Origin: GCA-020356105 sp964347475
GTDB lineage: Bacteria > Pseudomonadota > Alphaproteobacteria > UBA8366 > JADFVY01
DNA length: 57,141 nucleotides
Direction of reading: 5' to 3'
Assembly (NCBI GenBank): GCA_964347475.1
Contig: CAYFYY010000022.1
Coordinates: forward strand, 1-57,141
The position numbers and the translations under genes were made by a program. Under the pieces are notes generated by a model. The model ran no database searches and was not told where the DNA came from. It saw only the letters and a list, made by a program, of their open reading frames with translations. This document shows positions 47,692 to 56,640 of the stretch, one piece after another; position 1 is the stretch's first letter, and the number at the start of each line of letters is the position of its first letter.

Positions 47692-49872
47692 TCAGACCAG
47701 CCCGCCCCTTGTCAGCGGCAGCTCCTCCGGCATCTCGCCGGTCGCGGCGAAGATCGCGTTGGCGACGGCCGGGCCGATCGGCGGCACGCCGGGCTCGCCG
47801 ACGCCGGTCGGCGGTTCTCCCGAGGGCACGATGTGGACCTCGATATCCGGCATGTCGTCGATGCGCAGCGGCTCGTAAGTGTCGAAATTGTCCTGGTCCA
47901 CTGCGCCGTCGGTCAGCGTGATCGCGTTGCGCAGGATATGGCCGAGGCCGTAGCCGATGCCGCCCTCCATCTGGGCGCGGATGTTGTCGGGGTTGACCGG
48001 CACGCCGCAATCGACGGCGCACCACACCTTCTCGACCTTGAAGGTGCCATTCGCCCGGCGCGACACCTCGGCGATCTGGGCGACGTAGGAGTCGAACGAT
48101 TTCTGCGTCGCGATGCCGCGCCAGCGGCCTTCCGCCAGGGGTGCGCCCCAGTTCGCCTTGTCCGCTGCCAACTTCAGGACCCCGGTCTTGCGGGCATCGC
48201 CCGCCAGCAGCTCCAGCCGGAATTCGAGCGGGTCGCGCCCGGCCGCCTTCGCCGCGCGGTCGATCATCGTCTCCATGGCATAGGCGGTGTGGGTGTGGCC
48301 GACCGAGCGCCACCACAGCACCGGCACCTTGACGCTGGTGTTGTGCACCTCGCCGCGGAAGTTGGGGATGGCGTAGGTCGCATCCTTGAGTCCCTCGACG
48401 GAGCTGTCATCGACGCCGTCATGCACGGCGAAGCTCTCGAAGGCGGTGCCCATCATCAGCGACTGGCCGACCACGCGGTGGTGCCAGCCGACCAGCCTGC
48501 CGTTCGCGTCCACCCCGGCGCGCACCCGGTGCACGTACATCGGCCGGTAGTAGCCGCCGCGGATGTCGTCCTCGCGGGTATAGACCAGCTTGATCGGCTG
48601 CGGCCGGCCCCAAGCCTTGGCGATCGCCGCCGCCTCGCCGGCATAGTGCGAGTCGTAGATCGCCCGCCGGCCGAACGAGCCGCCGGCCCACAGCGTGTGG
48701 ATGGCGACGTCCTTCGGCTCGATGCCGAGCACCGCGGCGGCGACGTTCTGGTCCACCGTCTGCAGCTGCGAGCCGGTCCACAGCGTCGCCTTGCCGTCCT
48801 CGAACAGGATGGTGATGTCGATCGGCTCCATCGGCGCGTGCGCGAGGTAGGGGAAGACGTAGGTGCCCTCGACTACCTGCGCGGCGCCGGTGAGCGCCGC
48901 GTCGGCATCGCCGTCGCTGCGGAAGGGGATTCCCTGGCGCCGCGCCAGCGCCCTGTATTCGCCCTCCAGCACCGAGGTCGAGCGCGTCTCCGCCTGCGAG
49001 AAGTCCCAGTCGATCTTGAGCGCATCGCGTCCCTTGATCGCCGGCCACGTGGATTTCGCCAGCACGACGACGCCCTGCGGAATCTGCAGGATGTCGACGA
49101 CTCCCCGCACCTTGCGGGCTTCCGTCGCGTCGAACGATCCGACCGTGCCGCCCCATTTCGGCGGCCGCGCCAGCACCGCGACCAGCATGTCGTCGAGCTG
49201 GACGTCCATGCCGAAGGTATCCGGCGCGCCGATCGTCTTGTTGTAGGTGTCGACGCGCGGGAACCCCTGGCCGATATAGACCCACCGGTCCGGCGTCTTC
49301 AGCGTGACCGTCTCGGGCACCCCGGTCCACGCGGCGAGCTCGGCCAGCTCGCCGAACCTTGCGGTCTTGCCGGAGGGGTGCCGGACCATGCCCTGCGAGA
49401 TCGTGATCTGCGAGCCCGGCACGCCCCAGCGCTTGGAGGCCGCCTGGATCAGCATGACGCGCGCCGTTGCCCCGGCGCGGCGGTACTGCTCGAAGGAGTT
49501 GGCGATCGCCGTCGAGCCGCCGGTGCCCTGGATGCCGAACAGCAGGTTCTTGTAGAGCTCCGGATTGGCCGGGGCGAACTCGACCTTGGTCTGCACCCAG
49601 GTCGCGTCCAGTTCTTCGGCGACCAGGGTGGCGAGCCCGGTGGCCGAGCCCTGGCCCTTGTCGAGATGCTTGGAGAAGACGGTGACGGTGCTGTCCGTGT
49701 CGATGCGGATGAACGGGGTGAAGTTGGGTCTGCTCCCCGTTGCCGCGCGCGCGGCGTTGCCGCCCCAGCGCACGCCGATGAGGAGTCCGGCGCCGGCCAG
49801 CGCGGTGAATCTCAGGAAGTCGCGGCGGCTCGCCCGCGGCGGCGCTGATGGTTGCAGCTTCATCGGATACAC
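47692..49872 (-). CDS. Molybdenum hydroxylase large subunit (isoquinoline 1-oxidoreductase-type)
   Basis: A 726-residue xanthine dehydrogenase-family large subunit that binds molybdopterin and hydroxylates N-heterocycles or aldehydes. A twin-arginine signal (ASRRDFLRFTALAGAGLLIG, about residues 14-33) predicts export, folded, to the periplasm. Family landmarks are AHAPMEPIDITI, LWAGGSFGRRAIYDSHYAGEA, VPVLWWRSVGHTHTAYAMETMID and the C-terminal GVGEPGVPPIGPAVANAIF with the catalytic Glu. The GTG at 49872 follows GGAGG and lies 3 bp after the small-subunit stop; ATG at 49863 is the alternative. The tungstate/molybdate uptake genes nearby may supply its metal. Confidence 0.92.
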   Translation of the reverse strand: MYPMKLQPSAPPRASRRDFLRFTALAGAGLLIGVRWGGNAARAATGSRPNFTPFIRIDTDSTVTVFSKHLDKGQGSATGLATLVAEELDATWVQTKVEFAPANPELYKNLLFGIQGTGGSTAIANSFEQYRRAGATARVMLIQAASKRWGVPGSQITISQGMVRHPSGKTARFGELAELAAWTGVPETVTLKTPDRWVYIGQGFPRVDTYNKTIGAPDTFGMDVQLDDMLVAVLARPPKWGGTVGSFDATEARKVRGVVDILQIPQGVVVLAKSTWPAIKGRDALKIDWDFSQAETRSTSVLEGEYRALARRQGIPFRSDGDADAALTGAAQVVEGTYVFPYLAHAPMEPIDITILFEDGKATLWTGSQLQTVDQNVAAAVLGIEPKDVAIHTLWAGGSFGRRAIYDSHYAGEAAAIAKAWGRPQPIKLVYTREDDIRGGYYRPMYVHRVRAGVDANGRLVGWHHRVVGQSLMMGTAFESFAVHDGVDDSSVEGLKDATYAIPNFRGEVHNTSVKVPVLWWRSVGHTHTAYAMETMIDRAAKAAGRDPLEFRLELLAGDARKTGVLKLAADKANWGAPLAEGRWRGIATQKSFDSYVAQIAEVSRRANGTFKVEKVWCAVDCGVPVNPDNIRAQMEGGIGYGLGHILRNAITLTDGAVDQDNFDTYEPLRIDDMPDIEVHIVPSGEPPTGVGEPGVPPIGPAVANAIFAATGEMPEELPLTRGGLV

Positions 49873-49875
49873 GGC

Positions 49876-50334
49876 TCAGCCCTCCAGGATTTTCGCCGCG
49901 CGGTGGATGCCGGCGCGGATGCGGTGATAGGTGGCGCAGCGGCAGACATTGCCGTACATCGCCGCGTCGATATCGGCGTCGGTCGGCTGCGGCGTATCGG
50001 CCAGCAGCGCCGCGGCGCTCATGATCTGTCCGGACTGGCAATAGCCGCATTGCGGCACGTCGAGCTCGCGCCAGGCGGTGCGCACCGCCTCCGCCTCGCG
50101 GCTGAACAGCCCCTCGATGGTGGTGATGTGGCTGCCCTCGACATCCTCGGCGAAGGTCTGGCAGGAGCGCACGGGCGCGCCATCGACATAGACGGTGCAG
50201 GCGCCGCAGCTGGCGATGCCGCAACCGAACTTCGTGCCGGTGAGCTTGAGCTCGTCGCGGATGACCCAGAGCAGCGGCGTGTCACCGTCGACGTCGACGG
50301 CCCGCTCCGAGCCGTTCAGGACAAAGCGTATCAT
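49876..50334 (-). CDS. Molybdenum hydroxylase small subunit with two 2Fe-2S clusters
   Basis: A 152-residue iron-sulfur subunit (isoquinoline 1-oxidoreductase alpha-type). The plant-ferredoxin-like cluster uses GCGIASCGACTVYVDG and the later Cys in RSCQTF; the second cluster uses CGYCQSG and CRCATYHRIRAGI. It passes electrons from the molybdopterin site. Its gene precedes the large-subunit gene by 3 bp. The start ATG at 50334 follows AGGAGG. The length is normal for this type. Confidence 0.94.
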   Translation of the reverse strand: MIRFVLNGSERAVDVDGDTPLLWVIRDELKLTGTKFGCGIASCGACTVYVDGAPVRSCQTFAEDVEGSHITTIEGLFSREAEAVRTAWRELDVPQCGYCQSGQIMSAAALLADTPQPTDADIDAAMYGNVCRCATYHRIRAGIHRAAKILEG

Positions 50335-50551
50335 GGAGCCTCCTGTGGTGCGGACCGGGCGCGGACCGGTGCCCGGGTCGTGTTGCCTCGAAGAGAACTT
50401 CGTTCCGGCGCGGCGGCCGTCAACCCTCGCGTGTCATGATGCGTTGGCCGGCTTTTGCCGAGGGTCCGTTTCGGGGTTCGCGGCACCGACAGGACCCCGG
50501 GCCAGCTGCGGAGCCGGCGGGATCCTGCCCGGATGCGATGCCGCGACCGGG

Positions 50552-51181
50552 TCAGTTGGAGATCCCGACGGCATGGTGGAGGTAGGCCGGCTCCGACAGC
50601 TGGCGGTACAAAAACCCGGCGACGTCCGCGCGCGAGATCTTCAGGGCCAGGCTTCGGTCGTCGGGCGCAACATCCTCCTTGAAGGCGCCCGTCGCGGGTC
50701 CGTCGACGAACGCGCTCGGGCGCACGATCGTCCAGTCCAGCCCGCTCGCCCGCACGAGGCTCTCCTGCAGCTCGTGGTCCCGCAGGACCGGGCGCAGGAG
50801 CAGGCCAAACATGATCCGCTTCCAGAAAAAGTCGAGGTTGCCCCGGCTTTCGTGCGCGCCGAGCGTCGACTGGCAGATCAGGCGGCGCACGCCGTTCGCC
50901 TGCATGCCCCGAATCACGTTCATCGTCCCCTGCGAGCGGATGTCGCTGTTGCGCGACATGCCGGCGCCGAGCGTGATCAGCACCGCATCGTGGCCGCGAA
51001 TGGCATCGGACACGGCCACCGGATCGCGCGCGTCGCCAGCGCGCAGGGTGAGGTTCGGGTGCCCCGCGCCGAGCGTCTCCGGCTTGCGGGCGAAGGCCGT
51101 GACCTCGTGCCCCTCCGCCAGGATGCGCTCGACCGCGAGCCTGCCGACGGTTCCGGTCGCTCCGAACACAATGATCTTCAT
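50552..51181 (-). CDS. NAD(P)-binding atypical short-chain dehydrogenase (NmrA-like)
   Basis: A 209-residue Rossmann-fold protein. The dinucleotide motif is IIVFGATGTVGRLAV (residues 3-17), followed by AVLITLGAG and LDWTIVRPSAFVDGP, the pattern of atypical SDRs related to flavin reductase/NmrA. AGGAGG lies 5 nt before the ATG at 51181, which decides the start over an in-frame ATG at 51244. It diverges from a TetR gene across an 82-bp region with three palindromes, so it is the likely target of that repressor. Confidence 0.9.
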   Translation of the reverse strand: MKIIVFGATGTVGRLAVERILAEGHEVTAFARKPETLGAGHPNLTLRAGDARDPVAVSDAIRGHDAVLITLGAGMSRNSDIRSQGTMNVIRGMQANGVRRLICQSTLGAHESRGNLDFFWKRIMFGLLLRPVLRDHELQESLVRASGLDWTIVRPSAFVDGPATGAFKEDVAPDDRSLALKISRADVAGFLYRQLSEPAYLHHAVGISN

Positions 51182-51212
51182 TTTCGCCTCCTGTGTGAAA
51201 GTTCGAGCCCAA

Positions 51213-51229
51213 CTTGACACCATGTCAAG
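51213..51229. promoter_or_regulatory. TetR operator candidate 1
   Basis: A perfect palindrome, CTTGACA-CCA-TGTCAAG. It is the best of three copies in the intergenic region between the TetR gene and the SDR gene. Confidence 0.75.
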
Positions 51230-51244
51230 TTGACACCGCGTCAA
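51230..51244. promoter_or_regulatory. TetR operator candidate 2
   Basis: TTGACA-CCG-CGTCAA, matching the copy at 51213 in 13 of 15 central bases. The centre lies 16 bp from the first. Confidence 0.65.
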
Positions 51245-51255
51245 ATACGTGAGAC

Positions 51256-51270
51256 TTTACACGATGTCAA
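51256..51270. promoter_or_regulatory. TetR operator candidate 3, overlapping the TetR start codon
   Basis: TTTACA-CGA-TGTCAA. The regulator ATG (51264-51266) lies inside it, so binding would block its own translation start region or transcription. It matches the consensus in 12 of 15 bases. Confidence 0.6.
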
Positions 51271-51863
51271 GAAAAAATATCGAGACACGGACAAAAATCC
51301 TGGACGCCGCCTGGAAACTGCTCGAGGCCGGGCAGGGCAGCGGCGTCAGGATGGGCGATATCGGTAAGGCGGCGGGGATCAGCCGGCAGGCGGTCTACCT
51401 TCACTTCCCGACCCGCGCGGAGCTGCTGATCGCGACGACCCGTCACCTGGACCAGGTCAAGGATGTCGACGCGCGGCTTGCGGCGAGCCGCAGCGCGGCG
51501 ACGGGCGTCGAGCGGCTCGAGGCGTTCATCGAGGCCTGGGGGAACTACATCCCCGAGATCCACGGGGTCGCGCGGGCGCTGCGCGCCATGCAGGACACCG
51601 ACGAGGCCGCGCGCCTCGCCTGGACCGACCGGATGGCGGCCGTGCGTGCCGGCTGCCATGCCGCGGTCAAGGCATTGAAGGCGGATGGCGTGCTGTCGCC
51701 GGACCACTCGGTCCGGGAGGCGACGGACATCCTCTGGTCGCTGCTGTCGGTGCCGGTCTGGGAACAGCTCACCCGCGACTGCGGCTGGCCGCAGCGGCGC
51801 TACGTTGGCAGGATGAAAGACCTCGCAAGAAAGGCGCTGGTCGCGGGACAGGCGTCGCGCTGA
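51264..51863 (+). CDS. TetR family transcriptional regulator
   Basis: A 199-residue TetR-type repressor. Residues 5-60 form the helix-turn-helix domain (TRTKILDAAWKLLEAGQG, GDIGKAAGISRQAVYLHFPTRAELLIA). The rest is the helical ligand domain. The ATG at 51264 is chosen; an in-frame GTG at 51249 would add five residues. The promoter region between it and the divergent SDR gene holds three copies of a TTGACA-N3-TGTCAA palindrome. Ligand unknown. Confidence 0.92.
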   Translation: MSRKNIETRTKILDAAWKLLEAGQGSGVRMGDIGKAAGISRQAVYLHFPTRAELLIATTRHLDQVKDVDARLAASRSAATGVERLEAFIEAWGNYIPEIHGVARALRAMQDTDEAARLAWTDRMAAVRAGCHAAVKALKADGVLSPDHSVREATDILWSLLSVPVWEQLTRDCGWPQRRYVGRMKDLARKALVAGQASR

Positions 51864-51890
51864 GCGTGGCCGCCGCCCGGCGACGTCCGC

Positions 51891-52352
51891 TCACAGCGCC
51901 ACGGCGTTGCTCTTGTAGACGGTGCGCATGGCGAAGATCGAGCGGATGCGGGCGACGTGCGGCAGGCGCGAGAGGTATTCCTTGTGGATGCGCTCGAAGT
52001 CCCGGACGTCGGCGACCACGACGCGGAGCAGGTAATCGGCGTCGCCGGCCATCAGGTAACATTCCATGACGGCGGGCACGTCGCGCACCGCGGTCTCGAA
52101 ATCGCTCAGCAGGTCCTCTGCCTGGCCGGTGAGCGAGACCTCGACGAACACCGTGGTGCCGAGCCCGAGCGCTTCGGCATTGACCAGCATGGCATAGCCG
52201 GCGATGACGCCCTGCTCCTCCAGCCGGTGAACCCGGCGCAGGCAGGCCGAGGGCGACAGATGAACCCGCTCGGCGAGTTCCGAATTGGTCATGCGGCCAT
52301 CCGCCTGCAGCCTGTTCAGGATTTTGCGATCCGTCGCGTCGAGGTCGATCAT
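51891..52352 (-). CDS. Lrp/AsnC family transcriptional regulator
   Basis: A 153-residue Lrp-type regulator. The helix-turn-helix is in residues 1-60 (DLDATDRKILNRLQADGRMTNSELAERVHLSPSACLRRVHRLEEQGVI) and an RAM domain follows (TVFVEVSLTGQAEDLL, MECYLMAGDADYLLRVV, KEYLSRLPHVARI). ATG at 52352 is chosen; an upstream frame that starts at 52415 adds an AT-rich stretch. It is divergent from alanine dehydrogenase, the usual arrangement where the regulator senses an amino acid and controls that gene. Confidence 0.94.
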   Translation of the reverse strand: MIDLDATDRKILNRLQADGRMTNSELAERVHLSPSACLRRVHRLEEQGVIAGYAMLVNAEALGLGTTVFVEVSLTGQAEDLLSDFETAVRDVPAVMECYLMAGDADYLLRVVVADVRDFERIHKEYLSRLPHVARIRSIFAMRTVYKSNAVAL

Positions 52353-52493
52353 TCGATGAATATACGAGAAAATAAAAAAATAGCGCAATAAAATTCGAAA
52401 AATAACCAAATTCACGCCTCACTTCGCAAGCACATTCCGTCCGCTTCCGCGTATCATCAGCCCGTACTGCAACACCGGTTACGGGAGGAAGCC

Positions 52494-53612
<1,119 letters not shown>

Positions 53613-53639
53613 CCGGCCGAACGGGACTTCCTCCCCCTG

Positions 53640-53677
53640 GACCCCGGCCCTCCGCGCGAGGGTCGGGGTCGATTTTT
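53640..53677. terminator. Rho-independent terminator after alanine dehydrogenase
   Basis: GACCCCGGCCCTC and GAGGGTCGGGGTC form a 13-bp stem with one mismatch and a 5-nt loop, followed by GATTTTT. It lies 28 nt after the ald stop, between convergent genes (ald and the pirin). Confidence 0.85.
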
Positions 53678-53700
53678 CGGCTGAGATCCGAAGGCGCGGA

Positions 53701-54603
53701 CTAACCGTCCTCGGGCAGCGGGATGATCTCGTCGTCGCCGGGGACCGGGTCGAAGCGGCCCCGGCGCCAGTCCTCCTTGGCCTGCTCGATGCGCTCGCGT
53801 CGGCTCGAGACGAAGTTCCACCAGATGTGGCGCGGCCCGTCCATCGGCGTGCCGCCGAGAAGCACCAGCCGGGCGTCGCTCTCGGCCCGGATCGTCGGCG
53901 TCGCGCCCGGCGCCAGAACGAGCAGCTGCCCCGGGTCGTAGGTGGCGCCGTCGACGGTCACCTTACCGTCGACGAGATAGGCCGCGCGCTCCTCGTGCAC
54001 CGCGTCGACCGGCAGTGCCGCGCCGGCATCGAGGCTGGCATCGACATAGAACATCTCGGACAGCGTTTCGACCGGCGCCCGCGCGCCGTAAGACTCCCCG
54101 ACGATCACCCGGATCCGCTTGCCGTCCCCCGCGACGACGGGCAGCGCGTCGGCACCGTGATGGACGAAGGCCGGGTCGGTTTCCTCATGAAGCTGCGGCA
54201 GTGCGACCCAGATCTGCAGCCCCGAGACCTTTTCCGCGCCCATGCGGATCTCGTTATCGGAGCGCTCGGAATGGGCGATGCCGCGGCCCGCCGTCATCCA
54301 GTTGAGCTCGCCCGGGCGGATCGCCTGATGGCTGCCGAGGCTGTCGCGATGGATGATGGTGCCATCGAACAGGTAGGTGACCGTGGCAAGCCCGATATGC
54401 GGATGCACCCGCACGTCGATCCCTTTTCCCGGCGGCAGCACCGCCGGGCCCATCTGGTCGAAGAACACGAACGGCCCGACCATGCGGCGTTGCGAGGACG
54501 GCAGCACGCGCCGCACCTCGAAGCCGCCGATGTCGCGAGTGCGCGGCACGATCACGGTCTCGATCGGGCCGTCGACGCGGGCCCGGGCCTGTCCGTCGTT
54601 CAT
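53701..54603 (-). CDS. Pirin family protein
   Basis: A 300-residue pirin, a bicupin metalloprotein. The N-terminal cupin has the iron-binding motif VRVHPHIGLATVTYLFDG, and GELNWMTAGRGIAHSER follows; RAAYLVDGKVTVDG and PGQLLVLAPGA are in the second cupin. Pirins include quercetinases and transcriptional cofactors; the actual role here is not evident. It is convergent with ald and divergent from the next gene by 126 bp. Length is normal. Confidence 0.93.
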   Translation of the reverse strand: MNDGQARARVDGPIETVIVPRTRDIGGFEVRRVLPSSQRRMVGPFVFFDQMGPAVLPPGKGIDVRVHPHIGLATVTYLFDGTIIHRDSLGSHQAIRPGELNWMTAGRGIAHSERSDNEIRMGAEKVSGLQIWVALPQLHEETDPAFVHHGADALPVVAGDGKRIRVIVGESYGARAPVETLSEMFYVDASLDAGAALPVDAVHEERAAYLVDGKVTVDGATYDPGQLLVLAPGATPTIRAESDARLVLLGGTPMDGPRHIWWNFVSSRRERIEQAKEDWRRGRFDPVPGDDEIIPLPEDG

Positions 54604-54729
54604 CGTGATGTCTCCGTTGCCACCGCAACATATCTAGTGACCGTCCCGCGAATCGCCACCCGTGCTTGCCAGAACGCCGCCCGTTGGGGCATGACAGCAC
54701 GACGAGACGAAGGCGAAACAACCGCCGGG

Positions 54730-55620
54730 ATGGGATCGATGGCGGAATTCCTGACCACCAAGGATGTCGCGGCGCTGCTGCGCATCAAGGAGCGCAAGGT
54801 CTACGAGCTGGTCAGCGCCGGCGCGATCCCGGTCAGCCGGGTGACCGGCAAGCTTTTGTTCCCGCGCGACATGGTCGAGGCCTGGGTGCGCCGGCACGTC
54901 GTGTTCCGCGAAGGCACCGAGGGCCTGCTGCCGCGGCCGGCCGTCGTTGCCGGCAGCCACGACCCGCTGCTCGACTGGGCGCTGCGCGAATCGGGCAGCG
55001 GCCTTGCGACCTTCTGCGACGGCAGCCTGAGCGGCCTCAAGCGCCTCGGCGAGGGCGGCGCGGTCGCCGCCGGCATGCATGTCTACGAAGCCGAGACCGA
55101 TGACTGGAACCGGCGCCATCTGGCCGAGGCCATGCCGGGCATGCCGGTGGCGCTGGTCGAATGGGCGTTTCGCAACCAGGGTCTCGTCGTGCCGCCGGGC
55201 AATCCGGGCAAGGTCCGGGGCCTCGGCGACCTAGCCGGGCGCCGCCTGATACCGCGCCAGCGGGCGGCCGGCAGCTGGCTGCTGCTCGAGCACCTGATGC
55301 GCCGCGACGGCATCGCCGCCGATGCGATCGCGCTGCTCGAGCCACCGGCGCGCAGCGAGGCGGACGTTGCGCTCGCCGTGGCCGACGGCAAGGCGGATGC
55401 TGGGCTTGCGGTCGAGACGGTGGCGCGCCAGTACCGCCTCGGCTTCGTGCCGCTGTTCCGCGAACGCTACGACCTCGCCGTCTGGCGGCGCGACTGGTTC
55501 GAGCCGCCGCTGCAGGCGCTCGTCTCGTTCGCCCGCACCCGCGCCTTCGCCGAACGCGCGAAGGAGCTCGGTGGGTACGATGTCTCGGGGCTCGGCACGG
55601 TGCGCTACAACGGGCCGTGA
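54730..55620 (+). CDS. Helix-turn-helix regulator fused to PBP-like domain (probable molybdate/tungstate sensor)
   Basis: A 296-residue protein. An excisionase/MerR-like helix-turn-helix (FLTTKDVAALLRIKERKVYELVSAGAIPVSRVTGKLLFPRDMVEAWV) occupies residues 4-55. The rest is a PBP_like domain (PF12727-type) seen as VAGSHDPLLDWALRE, GLKRLGEGGAVAAGMHVYE and DAGLAVETVARQYRLGFVPL. This pairing is widespread beside tungstate or molybdate transporters and replaces ModE. It is convergent with tupA. The start is uncertain (54730 chosen; 54691 and 54739 are in frame). The second domain may bind the oxyanion or a molybdopterin precursor. Confidence 0.88.
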   Translation: MGSMAEFLTTKDVAALLRIKERKVYELVSAGAIPVSRVTGKLLFPRDMVEAWVRRHVVFREGTEGLLPRPAVVAGSHDPLLDWALRESGSGLATFCDGSLSGLKRLGEGGAVAAGMHVYEAETDDWNRRHLAEAMPGMPVALVEWAFRNQGLVVPPGNPGKVRGLGDLAGRRLIPRQRAAGSWLLLEHLMRRDGIAADAIALLEPPARSEADVALAVADGKADAGLAVETVARQYRLGFVPLFRERYDLAVWRRDWFEPPLQALVSFARTRAFAERAKELGGYDVSGLGTVRYNGP

Positions 55621-55635
55621 GTCCTGCGCAGAAAT

Positions 55636-55739
55636 TCGTCATCGCGAGGCTGCGAAGCAGCCACGGCGATCCAGAAAAGCCCTCGCGTCCATGGCATCCT
55701 GGATTGCCGCGTCGGTCTTCGGCCTCCTCGCAATGACGA
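55636..55739. repeat. Long imperfect inverted repeat (intergenic palindromic element)
   Basis: Left arm 55636-55674 begins TCGTCATCGCGAGG and ends GCGATCCAG; right arm 55699-55739 begins CTGGATTGCCGCG and ends CTCGCAATGACGA. The arms are about 40 nt with roughly 80 percent complementarity around a 24-nt loop. It lies between the stops of two convergent genes. The arm sequence resembles a type of intergenic repeat (with a CGTCATTGCGAGG end) that recurs in many bacterial genomes, including alphaproteobacteria. It has no gene and no target-site duplication that I could see. Confidence 0.75.
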
Positions 55740-55789
55740 CCTGGGTTTCCGGGCAGAGGTCTCCACCCTGAGGTTGCGCGGTAGTCCTG

Positions 55790-56623
55790 TCAGCCGCCCG
55801 GCTTCGCGTTGGGGAAGAACAGCTGCTGGCCGCCCACCTTGTATGCGGCGATCGCGGCCTGGCCTTCGCTGCCCAGCATCCAGTCCATGAAGGCGCGGCT
55901 CCACGCGATCTTCGGGTTCCGCAGCCTGTCCGGGTTCACCATGATGATGCCGTATTGGTTGAACAGCTGCTCGTCGCCCTCGACCCGGATCCCGAAATCG
56001 CCCTTGTTCCGGAACGCGATCCAGGTCGCCCGGTCGGTCAGGACGTAGGCGCCCATGCCGATCCCGATGTTCAGCGTCGCACCCATGCCGGAGCCGGTCT
56101 CGCGGTACCACGTGCCGGAGGCCGCGGCGACGTCGATCCCGGCGTCCCGCCACAGGCTCAGCTCCTTCTTGTGGGTGCCGGAATCGTCGCCGCGCGAGGC
56201 GAAGACGGCGTTCGCGGCGGCGATCTTCCTGAGCGCCGCAACGGCGTCGGTCATGCCGCCGACCTTCGCCGGATCCGCCGCCGGACCGACGATGACGAAG
56301 TCGTTGTACATCAGGTCGAAGCGCTGGACGCCATAGCCCTCGGCGACGAACTGCTCCTCCGCCGGCTTGGCGTGGACGAGCAGGACGTCGCCGTCGCCGT
56401 TGCGCGCGTTCTTGATCGCCTGGCCCGTGCCGACGGCGACCACGCGCACCTCGATACCCGTCATGGCGGTGAATTTCGGCAGGAGATGGTCGAACAGCCC
56501 CGAGTTCTGGGTCGAGGTGGTGGACTGGATTGTGATGAACTTCTCGGCCGCGAGCGCGGGGCCTGCGGCGAGAGCAAACGCTGCGGCCAGTGTGGACATC
56601 AGCAGACGGCGACGGTCGGTCAT
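55790..56623 (-). CDS. tupA: Tungstate ABC transporter substrate-binding protein
   Basis: A 277-residue periplasmic oxyanion-binding protein of the TupA type. Signal peptide: MTDRRRLLMSTLAAAFALAAGP. The ligand-binding TTSTQNSGLFDHLLPKF (residues 35-51) and SRGDDSGTHKKE are the hallmark TupA motifs. VLLVHAKPAEEQFVAEGYGV and VIVGPAADPAKV also fit. AGGGAGA lies before the ATG at 56623; the longer upstream frame lies in the ATPase gene. It follows the ATPase gene by 17 bp. Selectivity between tungstate and molybdate cannot be decided by eye, though the TTST motif favours tungstate. Confidence 0.92.
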   Translation of the reverse strand: MTDRRRLLMSTLAAAFALAAGPALAAEKFITIQSTTSTQNSGLFDHLLPKFTAMTGIEVRVVAVGTGQAIKNARNGDGDVLLVHAKPAEEQFVAEGYGVQRFDLMYNDFVIVGPAADPAKVGGMTDAVAALRKIAAANAVFASRGDDSGTHKKELSLWRDAGIDVAAASGTWYRETGSGMGATLNIGIGMGAYVLTDRATWIAFRNKGDFGIRVEGDEQLFNQYGIIMVNPDRLRNPKIAWSRAFMDWMLGSEGQAAIAAYKVGGQQLFFPNAKPGG

Positions 56624-56640
56624 GGAATCTCCCTGTCCAT

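Noticed and set aside
51213..51229. TTGACACCATGTCAA as an FNR/FixK box
   Set aside because: The two half-sites are separated by 5 bases instead of 4, and it is one of three copies of a longer palindrome better explained by the adjacent TetR protein.
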